A stretch of DNA of 64,000 nucleotides from RYN-230 sp963711705 (GTDB taxonomy: Bacteria; Actinomycetota; Actinomycetes; Streptosporangiales; Streptosporangiaceae), in assembly GCA_963711705.1 (NCBI GenBank), contig CAVQFM010000002.1:1-64000 (forward strand), written 5' to 3'. Below, one piece after another: positions 41,885 through 49,817 of this stretch; the first letter of the stretch is position 1; the number at the start of each line of letters is the position of its first letter. Below the pieces are notes generated by a model, which was not told the DNA's origin, searched no databases, and saw only the letters and a program-made list of their open reading frames with translations. The translations under genes were made by a program, and so were the position numbers.

Positions 41885-43303
41885 TCAGCCGTCTTCGTGT
41901 GGCACCCGCTCGGGTGCGCGCGCCTCCTGGCCCGCGGCGGCCAGCTCGGCGGCGCGGGACGCGCCCACGCCGGACAGGGCCAGTTCCTCGGACGGGTAGG
42001 CCTCCTCGCCGTGCACCGCCACGTCGCCGATCTCCAGGTCCTCGTCGGGGATGCGCAGCTTGACGACCAGGCCGATGAGCTTGAGCAAGATGAACGTGAC
42101 CAGGCCGTCCCAGACGATGACCATGAGCGCGGCACCCGCCTGGACCAGCAGCTGGTGCGCGTGCCCGTAGAACAGCCCGGTGCCGGAGATGCTGGGGTTC
42201 TTGCCGAGCCCGAGGTAGACGATCATCTTCGGATCGGCCAGCAACCCGACCAGCAGGCCGCCGCACAGCCCGGCGATGCCGTGCGTGTAGACCACACCGA
42301 GCGCGTCGTCCACCTTGTTGAACGGCGGCACCTTGCTCAGGAAGTTCCAGGCGAACCAGACGATGAACGAGCAGACGAAGCCGATGACGATCGCGCCCAG
42401 GCCGTTCACGTAACCGGCCGCCGGGGTGATGCCGACCAGGCCGCAGATCATGCCGTTGAGGCCGCCGAGGAACGTCGCCTTCCGGCCCGGGCCGCCGATC
42501 ATGTCCATGAAGATCCAGGTCAGCATCGCGACCGCGGTGGCCAGGTTGGTGTTGAGGATGGCCGCTGCAGCGTCCGAGCCCGCGAAGTACGGATCGCCCC
42601 CGTTGAAGCCGTTCCAGCCGAGCCACAGGATGCCGGCCCCGATCGCGACGAACAGCAGGTTGTTCGGTACCGCGCGCTCCCGGTCCCGCTTCAGCCGGGG
42701 CCCGACCACCCAGGCGGCCACGAAGCCGGAGACTCCCGCGGCCAGGTGGATGACGTATCCACCGCTGAAGTCCAGGGCACCCTTGCCGGCCCAGAAGCCA
42801 CCGCCCCAGATCGTGAAGGCGTTGACGCAGTAGGCAAACGTGATCCACAGCGGCACGAAGATCAGCCAGGCCTTGAAGTTGATCCGGCCGACCACGCTGC
42901 CGATGAACAGGATCGGGGTGATCGCGGCGAACACGAACTGGAAGTAGACCACCGACGACTGCGGAATCCGGAAGCTGGGCATGCCGCCGCTGAGCAGCGG
43001 GATGTTCGCCTGGCCCTCCAGGGCCCCGGTGCCCAGCACGGTCTGCGGCTTGCCCAGCAGGTGCAGGCTGCCACCGATCCACGGTTCGCCGAAACCGAGC
43101 TTGAAGCCCCACAGCACCCAGACGATCAGCACCATGGCGAACGTGCCGAAGACCATCAGCACGGTATTGATGGCCCACTTCCGCTGCACCAGGCCGCCGT
43201 ACAAGACGGCCAGGGCCGGGATGCTCATGAGGCCGACCAGCGTTGCGGCCGTCATCTGCCAGGCGTTATCGCCCGACGACAGCCAATGTGCGTAAGGAAC
43301 CAC
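41885..43303 (-). CDS. amt: Ammonium transporter (Amt/MEP/Rh family)
   Basis: The GTG at 43303 starts VVPYAHWLSSGDNAWQMTAA. The 472-residue protein has 11 TM helices with conserved LMSIPALAVLYGGLVQRKWA, IWGGGFWAGKGALDFSGGYV IHLAAGVSGFVAAWVVG (the ammonium site and first pore His), LFVAIGAGILWLGWNGFNGG and VDDALGVVYTHGIAGLCGGL (second pore His), and a cytoplasmic C-tail. It imports ammonium under nitrogen limitation. The usual glnK/glnD partners are not found on this side. GlnR-like boxes lie about 195-270 bp upstream of the start. Confidence 0.95.
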   Translation of the reverse strand: MVPYAHWLSSGDNAWQMTAATLVGLMSIPALAVLYGGLVQRKWAINTVLMVFGTFAMVLIVWVLWGFKLGFGEPWIGGSLHLLGKPQTVLGTGALEGQANIPLLSGGMPSFRIPQSSVVYFQFVFAAITPILFIGSVVGRINFKAWLIFVPLWITFAYCVNAFTIWGGGFWAGKGALDFSGGYVIHLAAGVSGFVAAWVVGPRLKRDRERAVPNNLLFVAIGAGILWLGWNGFNGGDPYFAGSDAAAAILNTNLATAVAMLTWIFMDMIGGPGRKATFLGGLNGMICGLVGITPAAGYVNGLGAIVIGFVCSFIVWFAWNFLSKVPPFNKVDDALGVVYTHGIAGLCGGLLVGLLADPKMIVYLGLGKNPSISGTGLFYGHAHQLLVQAGAALMVIVWDGLVTFILLKLIGLVVKLRIPDEDLEIGDVAVHGEEAYPSEELALSGVGASRAAELAAAGQEARAPERVPHEDG

Positions 43304-43496
43304 TACTCTCCGCCTCCATGGGGCTACCCAGGAAGGGCGTGCCGGGGTTCCGGTCGTGGTTCCTGGCAGGCCTGCGCGACTGCTGGAACCCCTCCCGGGC
43401 TATCACAACGGCGTGATCCGGGGACTTCCCCGGGCTAGCTCGGTCCGGCGGCCACTTCGGTGTCCGTCTAGAACGCTTCATGTTTCCCATGGGCGG

Positions 43497-43575
43497 GTTT
43501 CGGTCACGTTTCTCAGCTGTTACGCCGTGGACAACGGACCAGCACCTGCCTGACACCGTGTTTCGTCCCTGTTTC
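43497..43575 (-). promoter_or_regulatory. Putative GlnR boxes upstream of amt
   Basis: Read on the minus strand, 43523-43497 gives GTAAC-n6-GAAAC-n6-GAAAC, and 43575-43560 gives GAAAC-n6-GAAAC. The 11-bp periodicity and half-sites match the actinomycete GlnR consensus (GTnAC-n6-GAAAC). The location before an ammonium transporter is the classical GlnR target. Confidence 0.6.
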
Positions 43576-43869
43576 ACGCCCGCCCCCGTTGCCAGACCGG
43601 GCGGCCGCGCCGACCGGTCGAGTGTGGACGCTGACCGCTGTCGCAAGGACGCTCAGCGCCCACACTTGCGCACAGACACCCGCGCAGCGGGCGGGCTGCG
43701 TCCGGGGAGCGAGCCTTGAGCCAGGTGGCCGGGTGGCCGGGTTGGCTGGGCGGCGCGGGCCAGCACGATCGCAGCCATGAGAGTTACCCGTTCCGTCACG
43801 TTCCGGTAACAGTGGCGGTACGGGGTTGAGTCATGAGATGGCCCGAAATATGCTGCCAGCAACTCGCGT

Positions 43870-43883
43870 GGTAAGCGCTTACC
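43870..43883. promoter_or_regulatory. LacI-type operator 1
   Basis: The perfect 14-bp palindrome GGTAAGCGCTTACC has the central CG typical of LacI/GalR-family sites. An identical copy lies 68 bp downstream, both before the LacI gene. Confidence 0.8.
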
Positions 43884-43937
43884 CCACCGGGCTGAAGATG
43901 CGGCTGACACCCAGCCGCTTTCTTAAGGCGACCCGGG

Positions 43938-43951
43938 TAAGCGCTTACCAG
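43938..43951. promoter_or_regulatory. LacI-type operator 2
   Basis: A second exact GGTAAGCGCTTACC, centre 68 bp from the first and 81 bp before the regulator's start. Two identical sites suggest cooperative or looped repression of the downstream sugar operon. Confidence 0.8.
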
Positions 43952-44025
43952 GACGCGGGCTGGCGCGGGCTGTGACGGCCGGGCAACCGGCCAGCTGACA
44001 GCCCGGGGCACGGCAAAGGAGCGCT

Positions 44026-45204
44026 GTGGTGGACAGTCGGGACAGGGCCAGCACCGGGCCGCTGGCCGGTGCGGCCAGCGACGGCCACAGCGCCGGCGTG
44101 TCCACCGCGGTCCGCGGCGGCCCCATCCCGCCCCCCACCATCTACGACGTGGCCCACGCCGCCGGGGTGTCCATCGCCTCGGTGTCCCGGGTGCTGAACG
44201 GCCGCGGCAACCCGCTGCCCGAGACCAGGGAACGCGTAGAGCAGGCCGTGGCCGAGCTCGGGTTCATCCCGGACGGCGCGGCCCGCGCGCTGAGCGCCCG
44301 GCTCAAGGAGGTCGTCGGGGTCGTCATCCGGCGGCCCACCGGCACCGTGGCCGGCGGCGGGATCTTCCAGGACGAGGACGAGAGCCTCCAGTTCCCCGAC
44401 CTGATCAACCGGGGCATCGAGGTCGCCGCCCAGCACCGGGACTACAACCTGCTGGTCAGCTGGGTCAACGTGGACGACCACGATCACACGCGGCGGGTGT
44501 TCGCGCTGGCCCGCAAGAGCGACGGGCTGATCCTGCACGACCAGGTACTCGACGCGGGCCAGCTGGAGCAGCTGTCCCGCCAGGTGCCGGTGGTCACGCT
44601 GGCCGGTGTGGCCACCCCGGCCAGCTCGAACGTCAGCGGCGACAACCTGACCGGCATGGCCGAACTGGCCCGGCACCTGGTCACCGAGCACGGCTACCGC
44701 ACGCTGGCCTACCTCGGCGGGCACCCGGACAGCCCGGACAACCTGGCCCGGCACGCGGCCTTCCGGGACGCGGTGGCGCAGGCCGGCGGGACGTTCGCCG
44801 GGGGCCCCGAGTGGCAGGGCAACTACTGCGCCGCGGGCGGCGCCCGGGTCATCGGCCGCCTGCTGGCCAGCGACATCCCGCTCCCCCGGGCCATCGCGTG
44901 CGCGAACGACCAGACCGCGCTGGGGGTCATCTACGCGCTCCGCCAGCACGGCGTGGACGTGCCCGGCGACGTCGCGGTGACCGGCTTCGACGACATCCCG
45001 ATGGCCCGGCACCTGCGGCCCCAGCTGACCACCGTGCGCCAGCCGATCCAGGAGATCGGCGCCACCGCGTTCGAGGTGCTCCATTCGATGATCAGTGCCG
45101 CCGAGCCCGCGCAGCGCGACATCGTCCTGCCCACCCAGCTCATCCCCAGGGAGAGCTGCGGATGCCGCCCCGATCCAGTGGCCCCCGCGTGGCGGCTGGG
45201 CTGA
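44026..45204 (+). CDS. LacI-family transcriptional regulator
   Basis: Two consecutive GTG codons (44026, 44029) follow AAAGGAG; either gives about 392 residues. After a 35-residue tail comes the helix-turn-helix TIYDVAHAAGVSIASVSRVL NGRGNPLPETRERVEQAV (with the hinge around ALSARLK), then a periplasmic-binding-protein-like sensor domain with FPDLINRGIEVAAQHRDYNL, LILHDQVLDAG, AYLGGHPDSPDNLARHAAFR and VAVTGFDDIPMARHLRPQLT. It ends QLIPRESCGCRP. It should repress the transporter and beta-glucosidase genes downstream until a sugar binds. The gene is 12 bp before the first permease. Confidence 0.95.
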   Translation: MVDSRDRASTGPLAGAASDGHSAGVSTAVRGGPIPPPTIYDVAHAAGVSIASVSRVLNGRGNPLPETRERVEQAVAELGFIPDGAARALSARLKEVVGVVIRRPTGTVAGGGIFQDEDESLQFPDLINRGIEVAAQHRDYNLLVSWVNVDDHDHTRRVFALARKSDGLILHDQVLDAGQLEQLSRQVPVVTLAGVATPASSNVSGDNLTGMAELARHLVTEHGYRTLAYLGGHPDSPDNLARHAAFRDAVAQAGGTFAGGPEWQGNYCAAGGARVIGRLLASDIPLPRAIACANDQTALGVIYALRQHGVDVPGDVAVTGFDDIPMARHLRPQLTTVRQPIQEIGATAFEVLHSMISAAEPAQRDIVLPTQLIPRESCGCRPDPVAPAWRLG

Positions 45205-45216
45205 CAGGAGACAGCC

Positions 45217-46194
45217 ATGCGCATACTTGCCCAGCGGCTGCTGTTCTACGTGGTGACCGCGATCGCCGCGGTCACCGTGGACTTCTTCATCCCGCGGCTG
45301 ATGCCGGGCAACCCGGTGGAAGCCCAGCTGGCGCACATGATGGGGCAGGTCACCCCGGCCACCATCCGCGGCCTCGAACTCCAGTACGGCCTGAACAGCC
45401 CGACCGGGCTGTGGGGGCAGTACATGACGTTCTGGTACAACCTGCTGCACGGCAACCTGGGCGTGTCCACCAGCTATTACCCGTCCACGGTGAGCAGCGT
45501 GATCCGCAGCGCGCTGCCCTGGACGCTGGGCCTGGTCGGCGTGGCCACCGTGATCAGCTTCATCCTCGGCACGCTGCTCGGCATCCTGGTCGCCTGGCGC
45601 CGCGGCACCTGGCTGGACAACCTGCTGCCGGCCACCACCTTCTTCCAGGCCGCACCGTACTTCTTCGTCGCCTTCCTGGCCCTGGACATCTTCGCCGTCC
45701 GGCTGGGCTGGTTTCCCACCGGGCGCGCCTACGACCAGCTGGACTTCCCTGGCTTTAACGGCCCGTTCGTGGCCGATGTTCTCGTGCACGCGATACTGCC
45801 TGCCGCGACGATCGTGGTGTGCAGTGCCGCCGGGTGGATCGTCGGCATGCGCAACGTGATGGTCACCACGATGGACGAGGACTACGTCCTCGTCGCGCAG
45901 GCAAAGGGGCTGCCCAAGCGCCGGGTCATCTGGTACGCGGCGCGGAACGCGATCCTGCCCAGCGTGTCGGGCTTCTCCATCGCGCTGGGCTTCGTGGTCT
46001 CCGGGGCGCTGCTCACCGAGATCGTGTTCAGCTATCCCGGCCTGGGCTGGATCCTGCTCCAGGCGGTCGGCGCCCGCGACTACCCGCTGCTGCAGGGCAT
46101 CTTCCTGGTCATCACGTTCGCCGTGCTGCTGGCCAACCTGGTGGCTGACTCCATCTACGTGTTCCTCGACCCGCGCACCCGCCAGGAGGCCTGA
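45217..46194 (+). CDS. Oligosaccharide/peptide ABC permease, DppB-type
   Basis: The 325-residue protein starts MRILAQRLLFYVVTAIAAVT after AGGAG. It has six TM helices and the Opp/Dpp-permease EAA-type loop GMRNVMVTTMDEDYVLVAQA KGLPKRRVIWYAARNAILPS. The N-terminal MPGNPVEAQLAHMMGQ is typical of DppB. In this operon the substrate is more likely a beta-oligosaccharide than a peptide, because the regulator is LacI-type and the last gene is a beta-glucosidase. It pairs with the next permease. Confidence 0.94.
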   Translation: MRILAQRLLFYVVTAIAAVTVDFFIPRLMPGNPVEAQLAHMMGQVTPATIRGLELQYGLNSPTGLWGQYMTFWYNLLHGNLGVSTSYYPSTVSSVIRSALPWTLGLVGVATVISFILGTLLGILVAWRRGTWLDNLLPATTFFQAAPYFFVAFLALDIFAVRLGWFPTGRAYDQLDFPGFNGPFVADVLVHAILPAATIVVCSAAGWIVGMRNVMVTTMDEDYVLVAQAKGLPKRRVIWYAARNAILPSVSGFSIALGFVVSGALLTEIVFSYPGLGWILLQAVGARDYPLLQGIFLVITFAVLLANLVADSIYVFLDPRTRQEA

Positions 46195-46197
46195 GCC

Positions 46198-47310
46198 ATG
46201 TCGATCGGCACCGACCTGGGCGGAAGCGTTGAAGGACTCGGGGTCAGCCGGACGGGCCCGGCCGGGCCGGCCCCGGACGGCGCGCTGCCGGTGCTGGCCG
46301 CCCGGCGGAAGACCCGCAGCGTCCAGCTGCCCCGCTCCCCCAAGATCATCACCGGGCTGGCCCTGCTGGCCGCGTTCTTCGTGCTTGCCGTGGTCGGCCC
46401 GTGGGTGGCCCCGTACAACCCGTCGGCCAGCCTGTCCACCACCAACGGGGTGCCGCAGCCGCCGTCGGCCGCGCACTGGCTGGGCACCACCCAGGTCCAG
46501 CAGGACGTGTTCTCCCAGCTGCTGACCGGGGCCCGGAGCACGTTCCTGGTGGCGTTCCTGGCCGGCGTGGTGGCCACCGTGCTGTCCGTGCTGATCGGGG
46601 TGTGCGCGGGTTACTGGCACGGCCGGTGGGCCGACAACACGCTGTCCATGCTGGCCAACTTCTTCCTGGTGCTGCCCGCGCTGCCGCTGCTCATCGTGAT
46701 CTTCGGCTTCCTGCCGCCGTCCAGTGGTGGCAACGACCTGCTCATCGGGCTGATCATCGCCATCACCGGCTGGGCGTGGGGCGCCCGGGTGCTGCGGGCC
46801 CAGACGCTGTCGCTGCGCTCGCGCGACTACGTCGACTCAGCCCGGATCATCGGCGAGCGCGGCTGGCGGGTCATGGGGTTCGAGATCCTGCCCAACCTGC
46901 TGCCGGTAGTGGCCGCCTCGTTCCTGTTCACCGTGCTGTACGGGGTGGGCACGTACACCGCGCTGGCCTTCCTCGGGCTGGTCAACCCGGAGCACTGGAG
47001 CTGGGGCTCGATGCTGTTCGAGGCGCAGAACTCCGACGCCGAGCTCAGCGGCTACTGGTGGTGGTACATCCCGCCGGGGCTGATGGTGGCGTTCCTCGGC
47101 ACGTCGCTGGCCCTGCTCAACTTCGGCATCGACGAGTTCATCAACCCCCGGCTGCGCGCGGCCGGGCTGACCCGGCGGCGGGCCAGGAAGGCGGGCGGCC
47201 AGGGGCTGCCCCGGCGCTTCGAACTCGGCCTCACCCCGGTGGTGCGGGCCACGAACGGCGCCGCCCCGGCCAGCACCGGCCCCGAGCCGGCCCAGGAGCA
47301 GGCGTCATGA
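46198..47310 (+). CDS. Oligosaccharide/peptide ABC permease, DppC-type
   Basis: The 370-residue protein starts 3 bp after the DppB-like stop with AGGAGG upstream. The N-tail is Gly/Pro-rich, then TM1 KIITGLALLAAFFVLAVVGP, the extracytoplasmic HWLGTTQVQQDVFSQLLTGA (the DppC HxxGTDxxGRD-like segment, here TTQVQQDV) and the coupling loop LRSRDYVDSARIIGERGWRV MGFEILPNL. The C-tail extends about 50 residues beyond the last helix. It is the second half of the importer channel and overlaps the ATPase gene by 4 bp. Confidence 0.94.
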   Translation: MSIGTDLGGSVEGLGVSRTGPAGPAPDGALPVLAARRKTRSVQLPRSPKIITGLALLAAFFVLAVVGPWVAPYNPSASLSTTNGVPQPPSAAHWLGTTQVQQDVFSQLLTGARSTFLVAFLAGVVATVLSVLIGVCAGYWHGRWADNTLSMLANFFLVLPALPLLIVIFGFLPPSSGGNDLLIGLIIAITGWAWGARVLRAQTLSLRSRDYVDSARIIGERGWRVMGFEILPNLLPVVAASFLFTVLYGVGTYTALAFLGLVNPEHWSWGSMLFEAQNSDAELSGYWWWYIPPGLMVAFLGTSLALLNFGIDEFINPRLRAAGLTRRRARKAGGQGLPRRFELGLTPVVRATNGAAPASTGPEPAQEQAS

Positions 47311-48461
47311 CCGCCGAGCCACTGCTGGACATCCGCGGCCTGCGGGTGGACTACGGAGCCGGCCCGGACGCCGTGCACGCCGTGGTGGACGTGGACCTGG
47401 TGCTGCGCCGCGGCGAGGTGCTCGGGCTGGCCGGGGAGAGCGGGAGCGGCAAGTCCACGCTGGCCTACGCGGCGATCCGGCTGCTCCGGGCGCCTGGCAT
47501 GATCACCGGCGGCGAGGTGCGCTACTACCCCGAGCCGGGCCGGACCGTGGACCTGCTCGCCCTGGACGAGCCGGAACTGCGCGGGCTGCGCTGGTCGCAG
47601 ATCGCCGTGGTGCTGCAGTCCGCGATGAACGCACTGAACCCGGTGCTGACCATCGGCGCCCAGCTCACCGACGTGCTCCAGGCGCACCGGCCGGACCTGC
47701 AGGCCCGGGCCCGCACCGCCCGGGCCGGCGAACTGCTCAGCATGGTCGGGATCACCGCCGACCGGCTCGGCAGCTACCCGCACGAGCTGTCCGGCGGCAT
47801 GCGCCAGCGGGTGATGATCGCCATGGCGCTGGCCCTGGAGCCGCAGGTGGTGATCCTGGACGAGCCGACCACCGCGCTGGACGTGGTCACCCAGCGGGAG
47901 ATCCTGGAGGAGCTCAGCGTGCTGCGCGAGCGGCTGGGCTTCGCGGTGCTGTTCATCACGCACGACCTGTCCCTGCTGGGTGAGATCGCCGACTCGATCG
48001 CGGTGATGTACGCCGGCCGGCTGGTCGAGCGGGCCGCCGCCGCGTCGCTGTTCCACGCGCCGCGCCACCCCTACACGGTCGGCCTGCTCAACTCGTTCCC
48101 GGCGCTGCACGGCCCCCGGCAGCGGCGCACCGGCATCCCCGGGTCCCCACCCGACCTGCGGCTGCTGCCCGCCGGGTGTGTGTTCCACCCGCGCTGCCCG
48201 TACACCGTGGACCGGTGCTCGGCCGAGTCCCCCCCACTCCTCGAGCCGGACCAGGGCAGTGGGCGGCTGGCGGCGTGCTGGCGGCAGGACGGCTCGGGGC
48301 CGGTCCCAGCCGAGCTGGCCCAGCCGGACCCGGTCACCGGCACCGCGCCCGGCCCGGCCCCGGCCGCCTGGGCGGCGGCCGCCCGGCCCGCGGAGCGCCC
48401 GGATGACACCGCTTCGCAGGTCCCGCTGGCCAGCTCAGCCGACTCCGGGAGCCAGTCATGA
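47307..48461 (+). CDS. ABC importer ATPase, DppD-type
   Basis: The ATG within ATGA overlaps the permease stop. The 384-residue protein has Walker A GLAGESGSGKSTLAYAAIRL, Q-loop IAVVLQSAMNALNPVLTIGA, signature YPHELSGGMRQRVMIAMALA, Walker B VVILDEPTTALDVVTQ and H-loop LFITHDLSLLGEIADSIAVM. A C-terminal oligopeptide-type domain has GCVFHPRCPYTVDRCSAESP, the cysteines seen in Opp/Dpp ATPases. A disordered tail of about 60 Ala/Pro residues follows. It works with the DppF-type protein below. Confidence 0.95.
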   Translation: MTAEPLLDIRGLRVDYGAGPDAVHAVVDVDLVLRRGEVLGLAGESGSGKSTLAYAAIRLLRAPGMITGGEVRYYPEPGRTVDLLALDEPELRGLRWSQIAVVLQSAMNALNPVLTIGAQLTDVLQAHRPDLQARARTARAGELLSMVGITADRLGSYPHELSGGMRQRVMIAMALALEPQVVILDEPTTALDVVTQREILEELSVLRERLGFAVLFITHDLSLLGEIADSIAVMYAGRLVERAAAASLFHAPRHPYTVGLLNSFPALHGPRQRRTGIPGSPPDLRLLPAGCVFHPRCPYTVDRCSAESPPLLEPDQGSGRLAACWRQDGSGPVPAELAQPDPVTGTAPGPAPAAWAAAARPAERPDDTASQVPLASSADSGSQS

Positions 48462-49639
48462 CCGAAACCGCGGCGGCCACCAGGCCCCCCGAAGCGGCGG
48501 TGCCGCTGCTCGAGGCGCGCGGCCTGACCAAGCATTTCCCGGTGCACCATGCCGGGCGGTCCCGGCGGCTGACCGGGGCCCGCGGCCGGGCCCGCCGGGG
48601 CGGCGTCCCGGTGGTGCATGCCGTGGAAGACGTCTCGCTGGCCCTGCCGCCGGGCCGGATCACCGCCGTGGTCGGGGAGAGCGGCTCCGGCAAGTCAACC
48701 CTGGCCCGGCTGCTGGCCCGGCTGATCGTGCCGACGTCCGGGCAGCTGCTGCTGGACGGCACCGAGGTGCCCGCGACCACCCGGGGACGCCGGGAGTACG
48801 CCCGCGACGTGCAGCTGGTCCTGCAGGACCCGTTCTCCTCGCTCAACCCGGTGCACGGGGTGCGCTACCACCTGGAACGGCCGCTGCGGCTGCACGGGCT
48901 GGGCGGGCAGGGCGCCAGCCTCGACGAGGCGATGACCGGCTTGCTGGAGCGGGTCGCGCTGACCCCCGCGGAGCAGTTCCTCAGCAAGTACCCGCACGAG
49001 CTGTCCGGCGGCCAGCGGCAGCGGGTGGCCATCGCCCGGGCGCTGGCGGTCCGGCCCCGGGTGCTGCTGGCCGACGAGCCGGTGTCCATGCTCGACGTCT
49101 CGATCCGGCTGGGTGTCCTCAACCTGCTGGGTGACCTGCGGGAGCGGGACGGGCTGACGATCCTCTACATCACGCACGACATCGCCTCGGCCCGGTACCT
49201 GGCCGACGTCATCACGGTCATGTACGCGGGCCAGGTGGTCGAGTCCGGGCCCGCCGAGCAGGTCACCGACCAGCCCGCGCACCCCTACACCAAGCTCCTG
49301 CTCAGCGCGGCCCCCGACCCGGACCGGGCCGGGCCGCCGCTGCTGGCCGGCAGCGGGGCCCCGCCCAGCCTGGCGGCGCCGCCCAGCGGCTGCCGGTTCC
49401 ACCCACGCTGCCCGCACGCCATGGCGGTGTGCGCGGACACCACCCCGCCGCCCGCCGAGGTGGCCGGCGGTCACGTCAGTGCCTGCTGGCTGCATGCCAC
49501 CGGGCTGGCCCCGGCCCAGTCCCGGCCGCTGCACGGCCGGGACACGGCGGCGGGCCAGCCACCAGACGCCGGCCCGGCGCCGCCTGCCCGCCTGGCCGAG
49601 CCTCCCAGTCCCGCAACAGAAGGGGGAGAGGAGACGTGA
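48458..49639 (+). CDS. ABC importer ATPase, DppF-type
   Basis: The 393-residue protein overlaps the previous stop by 4 bp. It has a basic insertion (HHAGRSRRLTGARGRARRGG) before Walker A AVVGESGSGKSTLARLLARL, Q-loop DVQLVLQDPFSSLNPVHGVR, signature YPHELSGGQRQRVAIARALA, Walker B VLLADEPVSMLDVSIRLGVL, H-loop ILYITHDIASARYLADVITV and the Cys-containing FHPRCPHAMAVCAD region. It forms the second ATPase half of the importer. An Ala/Pro-rich tail ends the protein. Confidence 0.95.
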   Translation: MTETAAATRPPEAAVPLLEARGLTKHFPVHHAGRSRRLTGARGRARRGGVPVVHAVEDVSLALPPGRITAVVGESGSGKSTLARLLARLIVPTSGQLLLDGTEVPATTRGRREYARDVQLVLQDPFSSLNPVHGVRYHLERPLRLHGLGGQGASLDEAMTGLLERVALTPAEQFLSKYPHELSGGQRQRVAIARALAVRPRVLLADEPVSMLDVSIRLGVLNLLGDLRERDGLTILYITHDIASARYLADVITVMYAGQVVESGPAEQVTDQPAHPYTKLLLSAAPDPDRAGPPLLAGSGAPPSLAAPPSGCRFHPRCPHAMAVCADTTPPPAEVAGGHVSACWLHATGLAPAQSRPLHGRDTAAGQPPDAGPAPPARLAEPPSPATEGGEET

Positions 49640-49777
49640 TGACCCGGGAAGCCGGCTAACCACGGCCGACAGCACAGTTCCGGCAGACCCACCTGGCGGA
49701 GCAGGCAGGCCGGAACCGAACCCGGCCGGCCCGCACCGCCCCACCGATAACAGACCCCGACACGGTCGCTAAAAACA

Positions 49778-49796
49778 GGCCGGCGATGAGCCGGCC
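49778..49796 (+). promoter_or_regulatory. Intercistronic hairpin before the binding-protein gene
   Basis: Perfect arms GGCCGGC (49778-49784) and GCCGGCC (49790-49796) flank the loop GATGA. It lies in the only long gap (178 bp) of the operon, 21 bp before the binding-protein start, and may stabilise that part of the mRNA or attenuate transcription. Confidence 0.5.
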
Positions 49797-49817
49797 GGGC
49801 ACAACGGAGTTTAAGCA

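Larger units (their letters stand above)
43304..44025. other. 720-bp divergent control region of amt and the LacI locus
   Basis: This non-coding spacer holds the GlnR-like boxes (43497-43575) toward amt and the two LacI operators (43870-43883, 43938-43951) toward the regulator. An AAAGGAG ribosome site near 44015 serves the LacI gene. No other gene is supported. Confidence 0.7.

Noticed and set aside
40840..42135. Minus-strand frame covering the TetR gene and the tandem repeats (repetitive Trp/Pro/Gly protein)
   Set aside because: The repetitive protein is simply the translation of the 23-bp DNA repeat. There is no start signal, and it is antisense to a clear TetR gene.
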